64,000 nucleotides of DNA from Heterobilharzia americana (Eukaryota > Platyhelminthes > Trematoda > Strigeidida > Schistosomatidae). Numbering within the stretch: position 1 is the first letter of the stretch; each line of letters opens with the position of its first letter. The stretch lies in NCBI GenBank assembly GCA_944470555.2, contig OX104127.1, forward strand, positions 93,148,708-93,212,707. Reading direction: 5' to 3'. This document shows positions 13,012 through 23,776 of the stretch, piece after piece. The position numbers and the translations under genes are program-made. The notes beneath the pieces are model-generated. The model did no database searches and had not been told where the DNA came from. It saw only the letters and a list, made by a program, of their open reading frames with translations.

Positions 13012-14263
13012 CTCATCCAGGTGTACGAGCCACCATTAGGCTTATCGCACAACGTTTCTGCTGGCCTGGGATGAACAAAGACGTTAAGGAGTGGGCTCGG
13101 CTTGTCAAAGGTACAAAGTCACGCGACACACGAAAAGCCCTCTAGGCTCTTTTCTAGCCCCGGACATGCGTTTCGACCACATCCACATACATATTGTAGG
13201 ACTCCTATCAGAATCTAATGGATGCACTTACATTTTCACTTGTGTTGATCGTTTCAAACGATGGCCGGAAGCAGTACCTATTAAGGATATTTTCGTCGAA
13301 GGATGGATCGCGAACTTCGGATGTCCATCCTACGTCACAGCCGACCGTGGGCGCCAATTCGAGTGTGGATTATTTCACGCTCTAACTGCACTTTTAGGTT
13401 GCACCCGGTTCCGAACGACAGCCTACCATCCACAAGCAAATGGCATGGTAGAGCGTTTCCATCGACAGCTGAAAGCTTCCCTTTCAGCTGCAAACATACC
13501 TCAGTGGACCGAGGCTCTGCCTCTAGTCCTACTAGGTATTCGTAACGCGTTGAAAGTTGATGCTGGATGCACCCCTGCAGAACTCGTCTATGGGACCACT
13601 CTTCGCCTACCAGGTGAGTTTGTTTCCCCTTCAACTTTCAAACATCTTTCCGGCAGGGTTTCATACGTGACTAGGCTTACAAACGCAATGCATTCAGTTA
13701 GGCCTTCTCCGATTAGACCGCAAACGACTGATGTTTTCGTCCACCCCAGTTTACAAAAGACATCATATGTGTTTATTCGCCGCAACGCCGTTCGTCGACC
13801 ACTTGAACCACCCTACGACGGGCCGTTCAAAGTGATTAAGCGACATGAGAAATTCTACATAATTGAGCGAGACGGACATGAAGATACTGTCAGTATCGAC
13901 CGTTTGAAACCAGCTTATTTCGAAGGCAACCCGATTATAAGTGACGTTTCAGCTCGCTACAGCCGACCGTGGAATAACTCAATCATCGAAATTCTTGACG
14001 ACGTGCCTGGCAATGCACAGTTGCAACAACCATCGGCGCAACAGAAAACACGGTCAGGTCGAACCGTCAGTTTTCCGGGGTATTTAAAGTCGTATTCAAC
14101 TTGGAGGTGTGAAATAAAATGTGCCAACCATATTTTGTTTAATTACAAATTTTTTCAGAGGCACTATTTTTCTTATTTGCCGGCAATGCGCAAACCCTCG
14201 TACACTTTGTTTTTTACTTCAATTTTAATAACCATGCAACAAAAATTTAAAAAGAAACGGTGA
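13012..14263 (+). pseudogene. LTR1 integrase
   Basis: The zinc-binding part reads SHPGVRATIRLIAQRFCWPG. A frame change near 13090-13110 removes the first cysteine of the H2C2 set, and the downstream frame resumes at CQRYKV. The core has the catalytic acidic residues in FDHIHIHIVG, VTADRGRQFE and TTAYHPQANGMVERF. The C-terminal part contains YDGPFKVIKRHEKFYIIERDG and RLKPAY, typical of gypsy integrases of this clade. It ends at 14263 without a separate envelope gene. Confidence 0.88.
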
Positions 14264-14603
14264 AAGTGAGCGTAACCTTTGATTTTTCGATACGTTTGTA
14301 TATAAATAATTCCCACTTTTACGAAACGTTTTCGTGGTATTGAAGACTCTCATTTATATTCTAGGTGCAACGAGCACTGGACGGAACGTCAAAACGAACT
14401 GAGGACTGTGATCGGCGTCCAATTCGATTTATTGTACTTTATTATTTAATTGTCACGACACCCTAGAATAAGTTCGGACAACCAAGGGCCACATCACGCA
14501 GTGAGCCCATAGAAAGAGTTTTACCAGCGGAGAAACCACTGGGTTTTTACTTCCGGCTGGTATCGTCTTAGGGTTCTCACGAGCCCACTAGGGGGGGATG
14601 ATC
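14264..14603 (+). other. LTR1 3' untranslated region with polypurine tract
   Basis: This is non-coding sequence between the end of the integrase frame and the 3' LTR. The G-rich run agggggggatga at about 14590-14601 sits just before the LTR and fits a plus-strand primer tract. Confidence 0.7.
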
Positions 14604-14946
14604 TGTAGCGTCACACTTCCACAAAATCAATAGCCTAGGGTTTGACGACTCTCGACATTGATGCTGACCTTGATAGTTTAACTGGACTCGCTAAGCCGAA
14701 GGCACCCAGTCAAGCATCCTCGCCATTTGGCACGCTGTCGTGTTACGTTGCACTGCTCGTATTCGACTCTCCAGCCAGTTAGTTGGAAGGCATCGGTATC
14801 TTGGCACAACCATTCAAATATACTATTCCATCCGACTACGCTATTGTGTCCTTCCTTGGTCTCGTATTCGTGGGTATATAACAAGTCCGAATAATTAGTG
14901 ATTGGTCTTTGCGTCTGTCAATTCCGCACCAGGACAAATCCTAAAT
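14604..14946 (+). repeat. LTR1 3' LTR
   Basis: It is 343 bp and essentially identical to 9768-10110. It is followed directly by RTE copy B sequence (atcctctag...), which corresponds to position 44187 of copy C. Confidence 0.92.
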
Positions 14947-15533
14947 ATCCTCTAGTCTCTCGAGGATGATGTGGCTTAATATTTTGCTTGGGGTGGACAG
15001 GAGCATGATTCCGCGCCAGTTCTTGCAAAGACTTAGGTCGCACTTCATTGGGAGTTTGACAAGGTAGTTTTTCCTCCAACCAGTGGGCAGGTACCTTCCC
15101 TTCCTTCCAGACCTTCTGCAATAGTGGTGTGAGCATGTCCGCTATTGTTTCTGCGTCTATTTTCAGTGTTTCTGGCGGGATTCCATCTGGTCCTGCTGCT
15201 TTCCCACAATTTCAGTATCTTTATGATGCCCAGGACTTCGACTTTTGTTGAAGGATTTGTGTTCACTAGTAGTTCTGCCGTTGCAGGTGGTATTTCTGGA
15301 TGAAGTGCGGATTATGGTGGTCGATTCAAGAGTTTTTAGTCAGTGGTCAGCCCATCGTTTCCCTTGTTTCTCTTCTTTGGTGATTAAATTTCCTTCATTA
15401 TCTCTCACTGGTTTCATCCGTGTTAATCTCTTCCCTTCCAGACAGTAACCTGGTTATTTGATACAGTGTTGTCAGGTCTATCCTACCTGCAGCATGTTCT
15501 GCTTCACTTGCCGGTGTAATGACACCCAAGCGT
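14947..15533 (-). pseudogene. RTE copy B, linker and start of RT
   Basis: It matches 44187-44773 of copy C, offset 29240. On the minus strand it encodes [24 protein letters not shown] sequence in shifted frames. It is bounded by LTR1 on the left and LTR2 on the right. Confidence 0.85.
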
Positions 15534-15793
15534 TGTAGACACTCAGACTCACAGCAGACACTACTGGCAGAAGAAGAATAGGAATTACACAGTATCGTTT
15601 TTATTAAGGACACAGCTTAAACTCAGCGTGTTTTCCCAACAACCGATCCAGACAGGGTTTTTATGCATCTTCGTCAATGTTAAGTTTACCTATTCTCTGT
15701 TCCACTTCTCCTAGCCCGTTCACTGTGTTGTATCCTGAGAGAGAAGAAAGAGAACATGATCAGTGTTTTCAATTAGGTTTCGAATACTTTACA
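15534..15793 (-). repeat. LTR2 3' LTR
   Basis: It is 260 bp, tgtagacactc...ctttaca on the + strand. It differs from the other LTR (19914-20173) at three positions noticed: 15604 t/c, 15607 a/g and 15788 t/g. Confidence 0.9.
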
Positions 15794-15815
15794 TTTGGCC
15801 CCTCTTTTTGAGGCA
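15794..15815 (-). promoter_or_regulatory. LTR2 polypurine tract
   Basis: On the minus strand this reads CTCAAAAAGAGGGGCCAAA directly before the 3' LTR, as expected for plus-strand priming. Confidence 0.7.
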
Positions 15816-15959
15816 CTCTCTTCAGTGCCTGTTTCTGGAACCGGGTGTACATATCCACCTTCTGGTGGCACTTCGTAATGATAGGTGGCTGAGAGTGGTC
15901 GCCGCAGGTCGGTTGGCAGCTTCGGCGTGAAATTTTGGGACGGCTACATTCTGTTACAG

Positions 15960-17047
15960 TGCACGGTGATGGCTGTCCCGATTGGTCGATATAAATGGCG
16001 TATAACGAGGGTGTTAAGTGAACAACAGCGGATGATTTCACATGGGCTGCGTCAAAGGTTGTAGAACTTGGGGCATGCACCGGCTGGGGCGGCGGAACGA
16101 CGGAGCCAAACCCCGTCACCAAGAGACTATACCGGTCCGTGAGCGTTGCGACCATATACGTCTTTTTGGTGTTGGCTTAGTGATTGTTGTTGTGCTCGCG
16201 CCAGCTGGTAGGCTGTTGCCAGTCGGGTCCGAAGTTGGCAGACATACGTTGTGTTGTCAATGTTCTGGTAAGGTAGCAGTGGTCTTTGAAGTTCAACGGG
16301 GAGGCGGAGTTCGTGTTCAAACAAGAGGAGAGGTGGCGAAAAACCCGTAGAAGAATGAACTGATGAGAGATAGGCCAGGAGACATTATGGCATGGAGTCA
16401 TCATAAGTGTCTGCGGGTGTCTGGCGAAGTAAGCTCTTGATGGTTCTGTTGGTACGCTCTACTAAGCCGTTGCCCTGTGGGTGGTATGCAGTAGTGTGGG
16501 TTTTCCGGATGCCGAAGATGTTGCAAAAGTGAGCGAGGAATTGGCCTTCCAAAACAGAGCCTCCGTCCGAGCGCAGTCATATAGGTGCCCCGAAGCGAGA
16601 AACTCACGTATTGATGAATGCACGGGTAACAGTCGCCGCATCTTGTTGCTTCAGGGCCACAGCCTCGTACCATTTCGTAAAGTAATTTACCACCACGTGA
16701 ATGTAACGGTTTCTACGTTTCGACGCCGTGGTAGGCCCCATAAGATCTTTTCCCACCAGCTGGTTGGCTGCTTTCGAATGCATTGGAGTAAGCGGAGCTC
16801 GCGCTACTTGAGGAAGTGATTTGAGTCGGGCACATGTATCACAAAACTCAGAAAAATCCTGGTGCATCATAGACCACCAAAAGAATTGTCGGATAGCGTT
16901 TTCTGTTTTCCGTTGTCCGGCATGGTCGAGTTGGTCGTGCACTTGGTCCATTACCTCCTGAATTTTAGTGCATGGAAGCACAGGGCGAGGTGGTGACGAG
17001 TGTTCTACCGGGTGCAAGACGTTATCTTCCAGGTGTAGGTGCCCCAC
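15960..17047 (-). pseudogene. LTR2 integrase remnant
   Basis: On the minus strand the zinc-binding region reads HDQLDHAGQRKTENAIRQFF and then EFCDTCARLKS, so the H2C2 ligands are visible. The core includes VGKDLMGP, YTKWYEAV-like sequence (here NYFTKWYEAVAL) and, in another frame near 16460-16500, TTAYHPQGNGLVERTNRTIK, which carries the catalytic glutamate. Several frame changes separate these pieces, and the C-terminal part at about 16130-16320 is a further frame. Confidence 0.82.
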
Positions 17048-17449
17048 TTAGCGCAAAGGCAGCGTGTCAGCAGGGTTTGGTCCCGTAGCACCTTAGCAGA
17101 TGGCTTATCGTTACTATGAAGTTGACGGAGATATATCAGTTGATATCCCAATCTGCCTTCTGTAAGGCTGCCCAATCTCCTTCTATAAGAGTGCTGAGTA
17201 GAGCATTGACGGTAGGGGAGCTAGGCAGGCGAGAAAGAGCATCCGCATTCCCACGTTGCCGCTCAGGGCGGTATTCAAAAGTGAAATCATATTCCTGCAA
17301 ACGTGCCTACCAGCGTGCCACTTGTCCCTCTGGTTCACAAGATGACTGTAACCATTGGAGGCCACGAAGATCCGTGCGAACTCGAAAAAGGCGCCCGAGG
17401 AGGTAATGTCGAAAGTGCTGTAAAATTTGATGAGGGCCAGCGTTTCCCT

Positions 17450-18420
17450 TCAGGTAGAGGAATAGCGTGTTTCACACTTATCAAGTTTGCCATTAGCACA
17501 GGCGATTACACGTTCACGCCCATCTGGTGCGACCTGGGAAAGAACCACCCCGATGGCGCAGGCACTGGCGTTGGTATCCAAAATGAAAGACCCAGCAGAT
17601 GGTGACGTATTTGGCAGGGCGAGGATAGCTGTCGACGTGAGTCGCGCCTCTAATCCGCCGAACGCGTGCTGGAACTCTATGGTCCATAGGACTTTCCGCC
17701 GGCTCACAGTTAACCAGTGAAGCGGACAGCCAGTGTGTTGGAGTTTGGAACAAATCGACGGTAGTAGGACGCCAAACCAAGGAGGCTGAGAAAATCATGA
17801 GAAGAGTGGAGCTGTGGCCACTCCATAATGAGGCGTGTTTTTCTGGATCAGTATGTACACCTCCGGGTGTCATACGTTGGCCCAAGAAGGTAACTTCACT
17901 GGGGAGAAAGTGACGCTTGGACGGCTTTAGCCTCAAGTTGTGTCGTTTTAAGCTTTAGAGGACAGCCTGTAAGTTGGCAAGACGATCCCCTTGGTGACCT
18001 CCCATGGACAGTTATGTCATCCAGATGTATTCAACACTTTTGAGGGGCCAACCCATCAAGTGCTATCTTCATCAACCATTGAAACGTGGCGGTGGCGTTG
18101 CTTAGTCCAAAAGGCATAGTTTGAAATTCGTACAATTCTGTAGAGAGCACGAATGCAGTTTTCTTGGGGTCTGTTGGTCCGACCTCAACCTGCCAATACC
18201 CTGAAGCTAGGTCCAACGCTGAGAATAACTATGCTTCACTAAAAGCATCTAAGGTGGTATCGAATCGGGAAGCGGAAAGGAGTCCCGTTTCGTTACAGCA
18301 TTTAATTGTCGGTAATCGACGCGCGTGCGGATAGATCCATTTTTTCCTTACCAGAACGATAGATGATGCCCATGGAGAGGATGAGGGTACGATAATCTGT
18401 TTCTGCAACATGTTGCGGAT
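17450..18420 (-). pseudogene. LTR2 reverse transcriptase and RNase H remnant
   Basis: The minus-strand motifs are MDLASGYWQVEVGPTDPKKT and MPFGLSNATATFQWLM (18216-18050). A stop codon precedes IHLDDITVHG, so the active-site YLDD is altered to HLDD and cut from the fingers. Then come FLPSEVTFLGQRMTPGG (about 17900), RNase H FILDTNASACAIGVVLSQ (about 17590) and ETRYSST. The frame is broken repeatedly, so this is a decayed copy. Confidence 0.85.
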
Positions 18421-18719
18421 CAGGGCATTTAGCTAGTTTTGATAATGGATAGGGATTCGCAGCGGTGGTTGTCGTAGTGCGGGGTGGTCGCCTTTACCAG
18501 TGGCATGTTGGATAATACCCGTGCGCCCTGGGTTATCACCGTCGCGGAAGACATTATGGTACCTCCTCAACAACGAAGCCAATCGTTAGCGGATGTGTTC
18601 ATCAAGGGATGAGTCGTCGGTGATGTGACTTACCACTAGGGGTAGCCTTAGGCTGGACACAGGGGGACTGGTGTTTGCGGGAAGCATAACGGTATGGTGG
18701 TGGAATCAATTACGACGCG

Positions 18720-19100
18720 TCAGTTGGTAGTATCAATAAATGTTAAGTGACTAGTGAGAAAATCGACCCCCAGGATTAAATTCCGGGTAACATGTGTACA
18801 TACTGAGAGCTGGCGGGTTGCCCGGAGTGCTTTGATGTGCAGTTTCAGGTGAGAAGTATCGTGGGCGTTGATGCTGGCGCCGTTTACCACCGTGAGGACT
18901 GTGTGGGACGGCGCCATACCGGTATCCTCTGGCAAGTTATGGAGAGAGGATGCCTTAGCAACAGACACGGACGCGCCGGTGTCTACCAGCATGACAGTTC
19001 TTACCCCTTTTATCGTACCACATTTGGTCAGTGGCACTTGGTTACATAAAAAGGCCGATAAATTGTAAAGTAGGGACTCATCAGTAACGGTTGTATCCAC
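18720..19100 (-). pseudogene. LTR2 protease remnant
   Basis: The minus-strand frame 19331-18720 contains MLVDTGASVSVAKAS (about 19010-18966), a retropepsin active site, followed by LILGVDFLTSH. It overlaps the end of the Gag-like frame, consistent with a frameshifted Pol. The D-T-G triad is intact, but the flanking Pol is not. Confidence 0.85.
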
Positions 19101-19143
19101 AGCGCCAAGCTCGCGAACCAAAACACCGACATTAGTAGCAAAT

Positions 19144-19779
19144 TCAAGCTGTTGTTCGTGCAGCCGTTGAGCGAGGATTCCGGCGGCTTGCCCTCCAAAG
19201 TAACGGGCGGTTAGTGAAAGTAATCGTGTTTTCTTCGAAGGGTTGTTGAGTGGATACGTGTTTACGCTCGGCGGCATTTGGGGTTGGGATCCCACGTCCA
19301 TGAAGCGTAAGGAAGTGGTTTTTGATTTCACCGGCAGAGGTCGGTGGCAGGCAGAGGAAGTGATTTCGTGGTTCGCCCGGTAGAAGTCCTTTCACAAATC
19401 GAGAGCATACGAATGTTTCATGAGCAGCTGTGTCCATGACTGGTAGGGCGTTGATGACTGGGCACTGCAGCATATGCCAGTAGTCTATAGGCGACTCGGC
19501 CGGTAGTTGTCTCCTTGAAATCAGTCTCATTGCTTATTGCTGCGGCCCCAATTGGAGACCGAAGCATTCGTCCAAACAGTGCCAGTTGGTGGACGGTGGG
19601 TTGGTGGCAGAGAGTCCGGCAGCGAATGCCCTGCGAGCTGCTTCTTCACTGAGCGACGCCAGGATGTGGTCGTGGTAGGCAGCTGGTGGAAGGTAAGTGA
19701 AGAATGATGGCGTGCGTGGCTCCTACAGCCGATAGTCTGAAGAAATTTCGAGGATGGGAGGCTTGCGTAACGTGACATG
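19144..19779 (-). pseudogene. LTR2 Gag remnant
   Basis: Two overlapping minus-strand frames (19779-19527 and 19530-19144) lie directly upstream of the protease and have Gag-like composition, for example FVCSRFVKGLLPGEPRNHFL. No zinc knuckle was recognised. The assignment comes mainly from position within the element. Confidence 0.65.
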
Positions 19780-19913
19780 CGATTCCCGCGGGGAGTTTCT
19801 GGGATTGGTTATGACGGCGGGCGGTTCCACGTCAGAGACTGGCTTCATTGTTTTCAGCTTACAGATATAGATATTTTAACTCCGAGAACAATTATGCAAT
19901 GGTACTTAAGCGC

Positions 19914-20173
19914 TGTAGACACTCAGACTCACAGCAGACACTACTGGCAGAAGAAGAATAGGAATTACACAGTATCGTTTTTACTAGGGACACAGCTTAA
20001 ACTCAGCGTGTTTTCCCAACAACCGATCCAGACAGGGTTTTTATGCATCTTCGTCAATGTTAAGTTTACCTATTCTCTGTTCCACTTCTCCTAGCCCGTT
20101 CACTGTGTTGTATCCTGAGAGAGAAGAAAGAGAACATGATCAGTGTTTTCAATTAGGTTTCGAATACGTTACA
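19914..20173 (-). repeat. LTR2 5' LTR
   Basis: This 260-bp partner of 15534-15793 is followed on the right by RTE copy B sequence, beginning ccagtgtgtcg and identical in copy C. Confidence 0.9.
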
Positions 20174-21477
20174 CCAGTGTGTCGTGGAAGTGTCTTTTGT
20201 CTTTCCATGCACTCTTCTTCACTTCTTTGTCCAGTGTATTGTTTTATACGTTGTACTGAGTTCCTCTTCTCGTTGTTCATTCTTGCACTGATTCATCTTC
20301 TGCTTCACCATCCTCGTCTCCCTGCTGTATCACTTTCTGTGTGTCCATTGAGGTCCATTCCTTGTTCTATCTTCTTTCTTCTTCCTTCCTAACACGGTTA
20401 TGCAGGCTTCTTTGCACATCTCTTCCAAAGATTTTCAGTGTTCTTCCACACAGGTTTTTACAGGGATATTGTTCAATATCTCCCATTTTGTCCTGATGAC
20501 TGCCTGACGTGAAGATATACTTTGTAGTTTCGACCTTCACTTTCTAATCTAGGTATTAAAACTGAACTGTGATCTATCACCAGCTTCTTCAAAGGCTTTC
20601 AACTTGATTTTGAAGGCAGGTTTATGCACTAGATAGTGAGTGGTGTGAACCACCTACATCTGCTCCGTCTTTTCATCTTGTGTCCAGTAGTCTGCATCTT
20701 CACTTTCTTCACATTGAGATGAAGTCGATCTGATTTTTAGTGTGTCCTGGTGTCTGGTGAAATCGAATCCATATCGCTCGCCTTGTGAATATCCTTGTGC
20801 TTGTACACACTGCGTCCAATAACCGAATCATTGAATACACAGAAGTCTGCAAACAGTTCTCCATTCTCCCTCATCATTTCGCCGACTGCTTCTCGACCCA
20901 TGATTGGTTCTCTTCCTGTGTTGTCCGCTCCGAGCTTGGCATTCATGTCGCCCCTTAGAATGAATTTTGATGTCACCAACTGGAGTGGGGTCTTGTCCAG
21001 TACTGATTACAGTTGTCTGTAGAATTCTTCCTTCTTCTCTTGATCTGCATTATTTGTGGGTGCATATCGTGGCATTGAATGATTGTGACTTTCCTTTCTT
21101 TTGAATTGAATCTTGGTGTCATGATCTTGGAGGAGGCTAGTTCCCTCTGCATGGGAGCCTTCGATGTTCTTGGGGAAATCATGATGGCCACTTCCTCCGT
21201 GTGCTCGTGTTTGTCGTCTGGGTGAAAATATCGGAGTAGATTATTGACTTCTCTCCAGCTGACAGTTTGGGGAGTTCACTTCCATTCCATCTGCTTTCGC
21301 AGATTCCAAGCGCTTCCATGCCATACCTCCTCATCTCGTTTGCAATCTGAGCAGCCTTGCTTAGTTCATACATGGTGCGGACATTCCATGCCCCCATGTT
21401 CACTTTTTCTACATCCAGAGTGAGAAGACACATCAGGCGATTGGCTTCCCGAAGGCTTTCATCAACCGGCATCATTT
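20174..21477 (-). pseudogene. RTE copy B, endonuclease and linker
   Basis: The minus strand encodes [46 protein letters not shown] endonuclease sequence and [17 protein letters not shown] (the GDxN motif). Frames are broken at the same places as in 45034-46296. The 5' end reaches slightly further than copy C. Confidence 0.85.
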
Positions 21478-21799
21478 CGCAAAATATATCTCACTAACTT
21501 CTACGTCCAAGACTTGGTGGTTTTTGAACTTCGACAGAGGCGCAGGAACAGACAACTTAACGTAAGGTCGAAAGTCTTCTGTTTACTTGCTGTGCACTTT
21601 ACTTGCTCCGCTCCTTTTATCAGACCTGTTATTATCTTCATCTGTTTATTAACATGCGTAGTAAGTGTGCTGACCCTAAAAAAGGCAAGCAGTAGGAGTG
21701 CTTCCAGTACAATCTCACTACAGTTACTGACGACCTCATTCTCAGTAGTTACTAGGGCTGGAGCTAAGAGAAGCCAGAGCGCGGCAAAAACATAACTGG
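21478..21799 (+). other. Short spacer, possibly the 5' end of the CR1-like element
   Basis: It has no recognised coding motif. Plus-strand sequence from about 21640 continues without a visible border into the CR1-like ORF1 region, so part of this may be its leader. Confidence 0.4.
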
Positions 21800-21908
21800 G
21801 GATACGAACGCACCACCCAAGTCCACCTCTCTCGGTCGGTCACAATCACGGCTTGCAACACTTGAAGTTAGCCGTGCAACTAGCCCTCCCGGCACTGTAA
21901 ACGTCACT

Positions 21909-22319
21909 GTGCCTAGTCAGGTAAACCCAGAGCCCCATGCTACTCCCTGCGCCCACCCCGATCCCCCAGTGAGAACCACTAGGCGGAAACGTCAAAGGGT
22001 GGGGCATAAACGTCTGGGAAAACCGCATGGACATGATGACAACTGCCACATATGTGCTTTCACTGTCACTAAAAGTGATGCCGCCTCTGAGTGCAACGGC
22101 CGCAACAGATGGATGCAGTGCCGATGTGCTAAAGTAGTGTCACATCAGCACTATAACGTTATGACGCATCACCCGTGCACGTGGCTTCGGTACATTTGCC
22201 CACAGTGCCGTATGAGACCGCACGTAGCTTCAGGCTTACTCAGAGTAACCGATAAATCTCCAGTAATCAAAAGCAGGTATCCGCCCAAACCACTATCACA
22301 GGGGACATTCACTCTCTAG
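21909..22319 (+). pseudogene. CR1-like ORF1 with PHD-like zinc finger
   Basis: A 136-codon frame contains a Cys/His-rich region, CHICAFTVTKSDAASECNGR then WMQCRCAKV, HHPCTWLRYICPQC. The spacing resembles the PHD-type finger found in ORF1 proteins of CR1-like schistosome elements. The frame stops at 22317 and ORF1-like coding resumes in another frame. The function in the family is RNA or nucleoprotein binding; this copy is broken. Confidence 0.7.
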
Positions 22320-22471
22320 GGGATTTTGGCTGTGGCCTACTGAAGGTCAAAAACCTGATAGGTCCTAAGCCGAACAATACACTGCCTACACCAACGGCAA
22401 CTGCATCCACCTCAAGCCTTGGAGCCAAACCAGGGACAACAACTTGCGGACAACACAGGGAATGGGTCAGG

Positions 22472-22855
22472 GTGGAGAAAAAAGCTCGAAGCACCCGTAG
22501 AAAAGCACCTATAGGATCGGATAACATTGGCATCACTGACCGATCTAACCCTGTCATTCTGTTCAACGCTCCTGCCTGTGATGATAGCCTTCTGAAGTAT
22601 GGGTGCAAGTTTGACAGGCAGCAGTGGGACTCCATTTTTACCATGCTAGGTCTGGGCGTTCTCGAGGCAAAACTATGTCGACTGGGCAGAGGCACCCACT
22701 CACCCGCAGGGAGGCCTCCGACGGTGAGAGTGACGCTGTGCTCAACTAGAGGCGCTGAAAAGTTCCCCCTACTGCCATACACCCTGGTCATCAACAAGTC
22801 GTCCAACATTGGAGCTAGAGCTGACCGATCATGGGTATCAAGAAAGACGTCTTGA
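22472..22855 (+). pseudogene. CR1-like ORF1, C-terminal part
   Basis: A 127-codon frame downstream of the zinc finger contains DRQQWDSIFTMLGLG and RPPTVRVTLCSTRGAEKFPL. It looks like the nucleic-acid-binding C-terminal half of an ORF1 protein. The assignment comes from context and resemblance and is moderately certain. Confidence 0.55.
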
Positions 22856-23409
22856 GAAGCAGCCGGTCCACTAAAACCCACAACCACGGTCGCACGTGGA
22901 ATGTCTGAAATCGCAACCGGTACCCCAGGTGATAGGTACGCACATGACGTCGAACAATGGGAGCGGTCATCGGCTTGGATGGAGCTGGGTGGGGTTGCAG
23001 CTGCAACAACTGGCTGACTGCCACGCCCCTCGCATCTGACAGCCATGACCTCACCTAGACCAATGGCTGTCAACTTCGAATCCCCAAAAGTACTCACCAG
23101 GGTGGCAGAGACGTGGTATACAGTTAAGACCACCATGAGCAGCAACGTTCGCTGCCGTGAAAGTAGACCGAGAACACTGTGGCAACAACGGACAGCAATT
23201 ACATTCTGTGTTCAGGCCACCGTAACCGTAAACCGAAGTGTTGAGAGTCAGACCAGCGACCTGCACCCAACACCGTGTGCACCAGTCGACGCGGGAAAAA
23301 AATTAATTGGGCCATTTTCGTTGCAACTGGCCAGTCAGTAGAAACCCCCACATCCAAACCTGTGCCACTAGTTAATTTAGAGACATCTCACGTTAAGAGA
23401 AGCACCTCC

Positions 23410-23776
23410 AAGCATCTCTACAGCAACGTGAGAGGACTCCAAGGTAAAATGCCAGAGCTCCGGTCCCTCGGTCTCGACCTCGTCCCCGAAATCATGATCT
23501 CGACAGAAACATGGTTGTCACCAGACATAAGTGACACTGAAGTTAGCATAGATGACATGATTCTGTCTAGGATAGACAGAGAATATAGGGACGGGGGGTG
23601 GTAGCAATCTACGTCAACAAGTGGTTCAGAGGTGAACAAACCACTAACATGGTGCTGACTGAGCTCGCAGACTCCACCTAGTGCCACTTCATGGTCAAAC
23701 ACACGAAATTCTCAGTTGGAAGAATCTGTAGGTCCCCTAATAGCGACTTGGGACATGACCAAAAACTACTCCAAGT
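23410..23776 (+). pseudogene. CR1-like endonuclease, N-terminal part
   Basis: It encodes YSNVRGLQGKMPELRSL, then EIMISTETWLSPDIS (catalytic glutamate region) and SRIDREYRDGGW. The frame changes after 23604 and is cut at 23776 by the nested block. Confidence 0.82.

Larger units (their letters stand above)
9768..14946 (+). mobile_element. LTR1: Ty3/gypsy retrotransposon, CsRn1/Boudicca type
   Basis: This element is 5179 bp, with 343-bp LTRs, a primer-binding site matching tRNA-Trp, Gag, protease, RT, RNase H and integrase regions in the usual Ty3/gypsy order, and a G-rich polypurine tract. tRNA-Trp priming is the known hallmark of the CsRn1/Kabuki/Boudicca clade. The LTRs differ at only about one position that I can see, suggesting recent insertion. 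Even so, Gag ends early and Pol is split into at least three frames. It inserted into RTE copy B; the target duplication is short and imperfect (about 3 bp, GTC/ATC). Confidence 0.92.
15534..20173 (-). mobile_element. LTR2: second Ty3/gypsy-type element, heavily decayed
   Basis: This element is 4640 bp with 260-bp LTRs beginning TGTA and ending TACA. On the minus strand it reads Gag, protease (DTGAS), RT, RNase H and integrase, all broken by many stops and frameshifts. The overall size and LTR length resemble gypsy elements described from schistosomes such as Gulliver (from memory, not verified). It sits inside RTE copy B. The primer-binding site next to 19913 was not matched to a tRNA. No convincing target duplication was seen. 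Confidence 0.88.
9190..21477 (-). mobile_element. RTE copy B, split into three by two nested LTR elements
   Basis: One minus-strand RTE copy of the family of copy A lies in three pieces: 20174-21477 (endonuclease and linker), 14947-15533 (linker and start of RT) and 9190-9767 (RT core). The pieces are colinear with copy C (offsets 24860 and 29240 for the first two). The gaps are exactly filled by LTR2 (15534-20173) and LTR1 (9768-14946). The 3' part is lost before 9190. The shared frameshifts with copies A and C show the RTE was already dead. Confidence 0.88.

Noticed and set aside
22309..23145. 278-codon minus-strand open frame
   Set aside because: It is antisense to the ORF1 region of the plus-strand CR1-like element and has no motif of its own.
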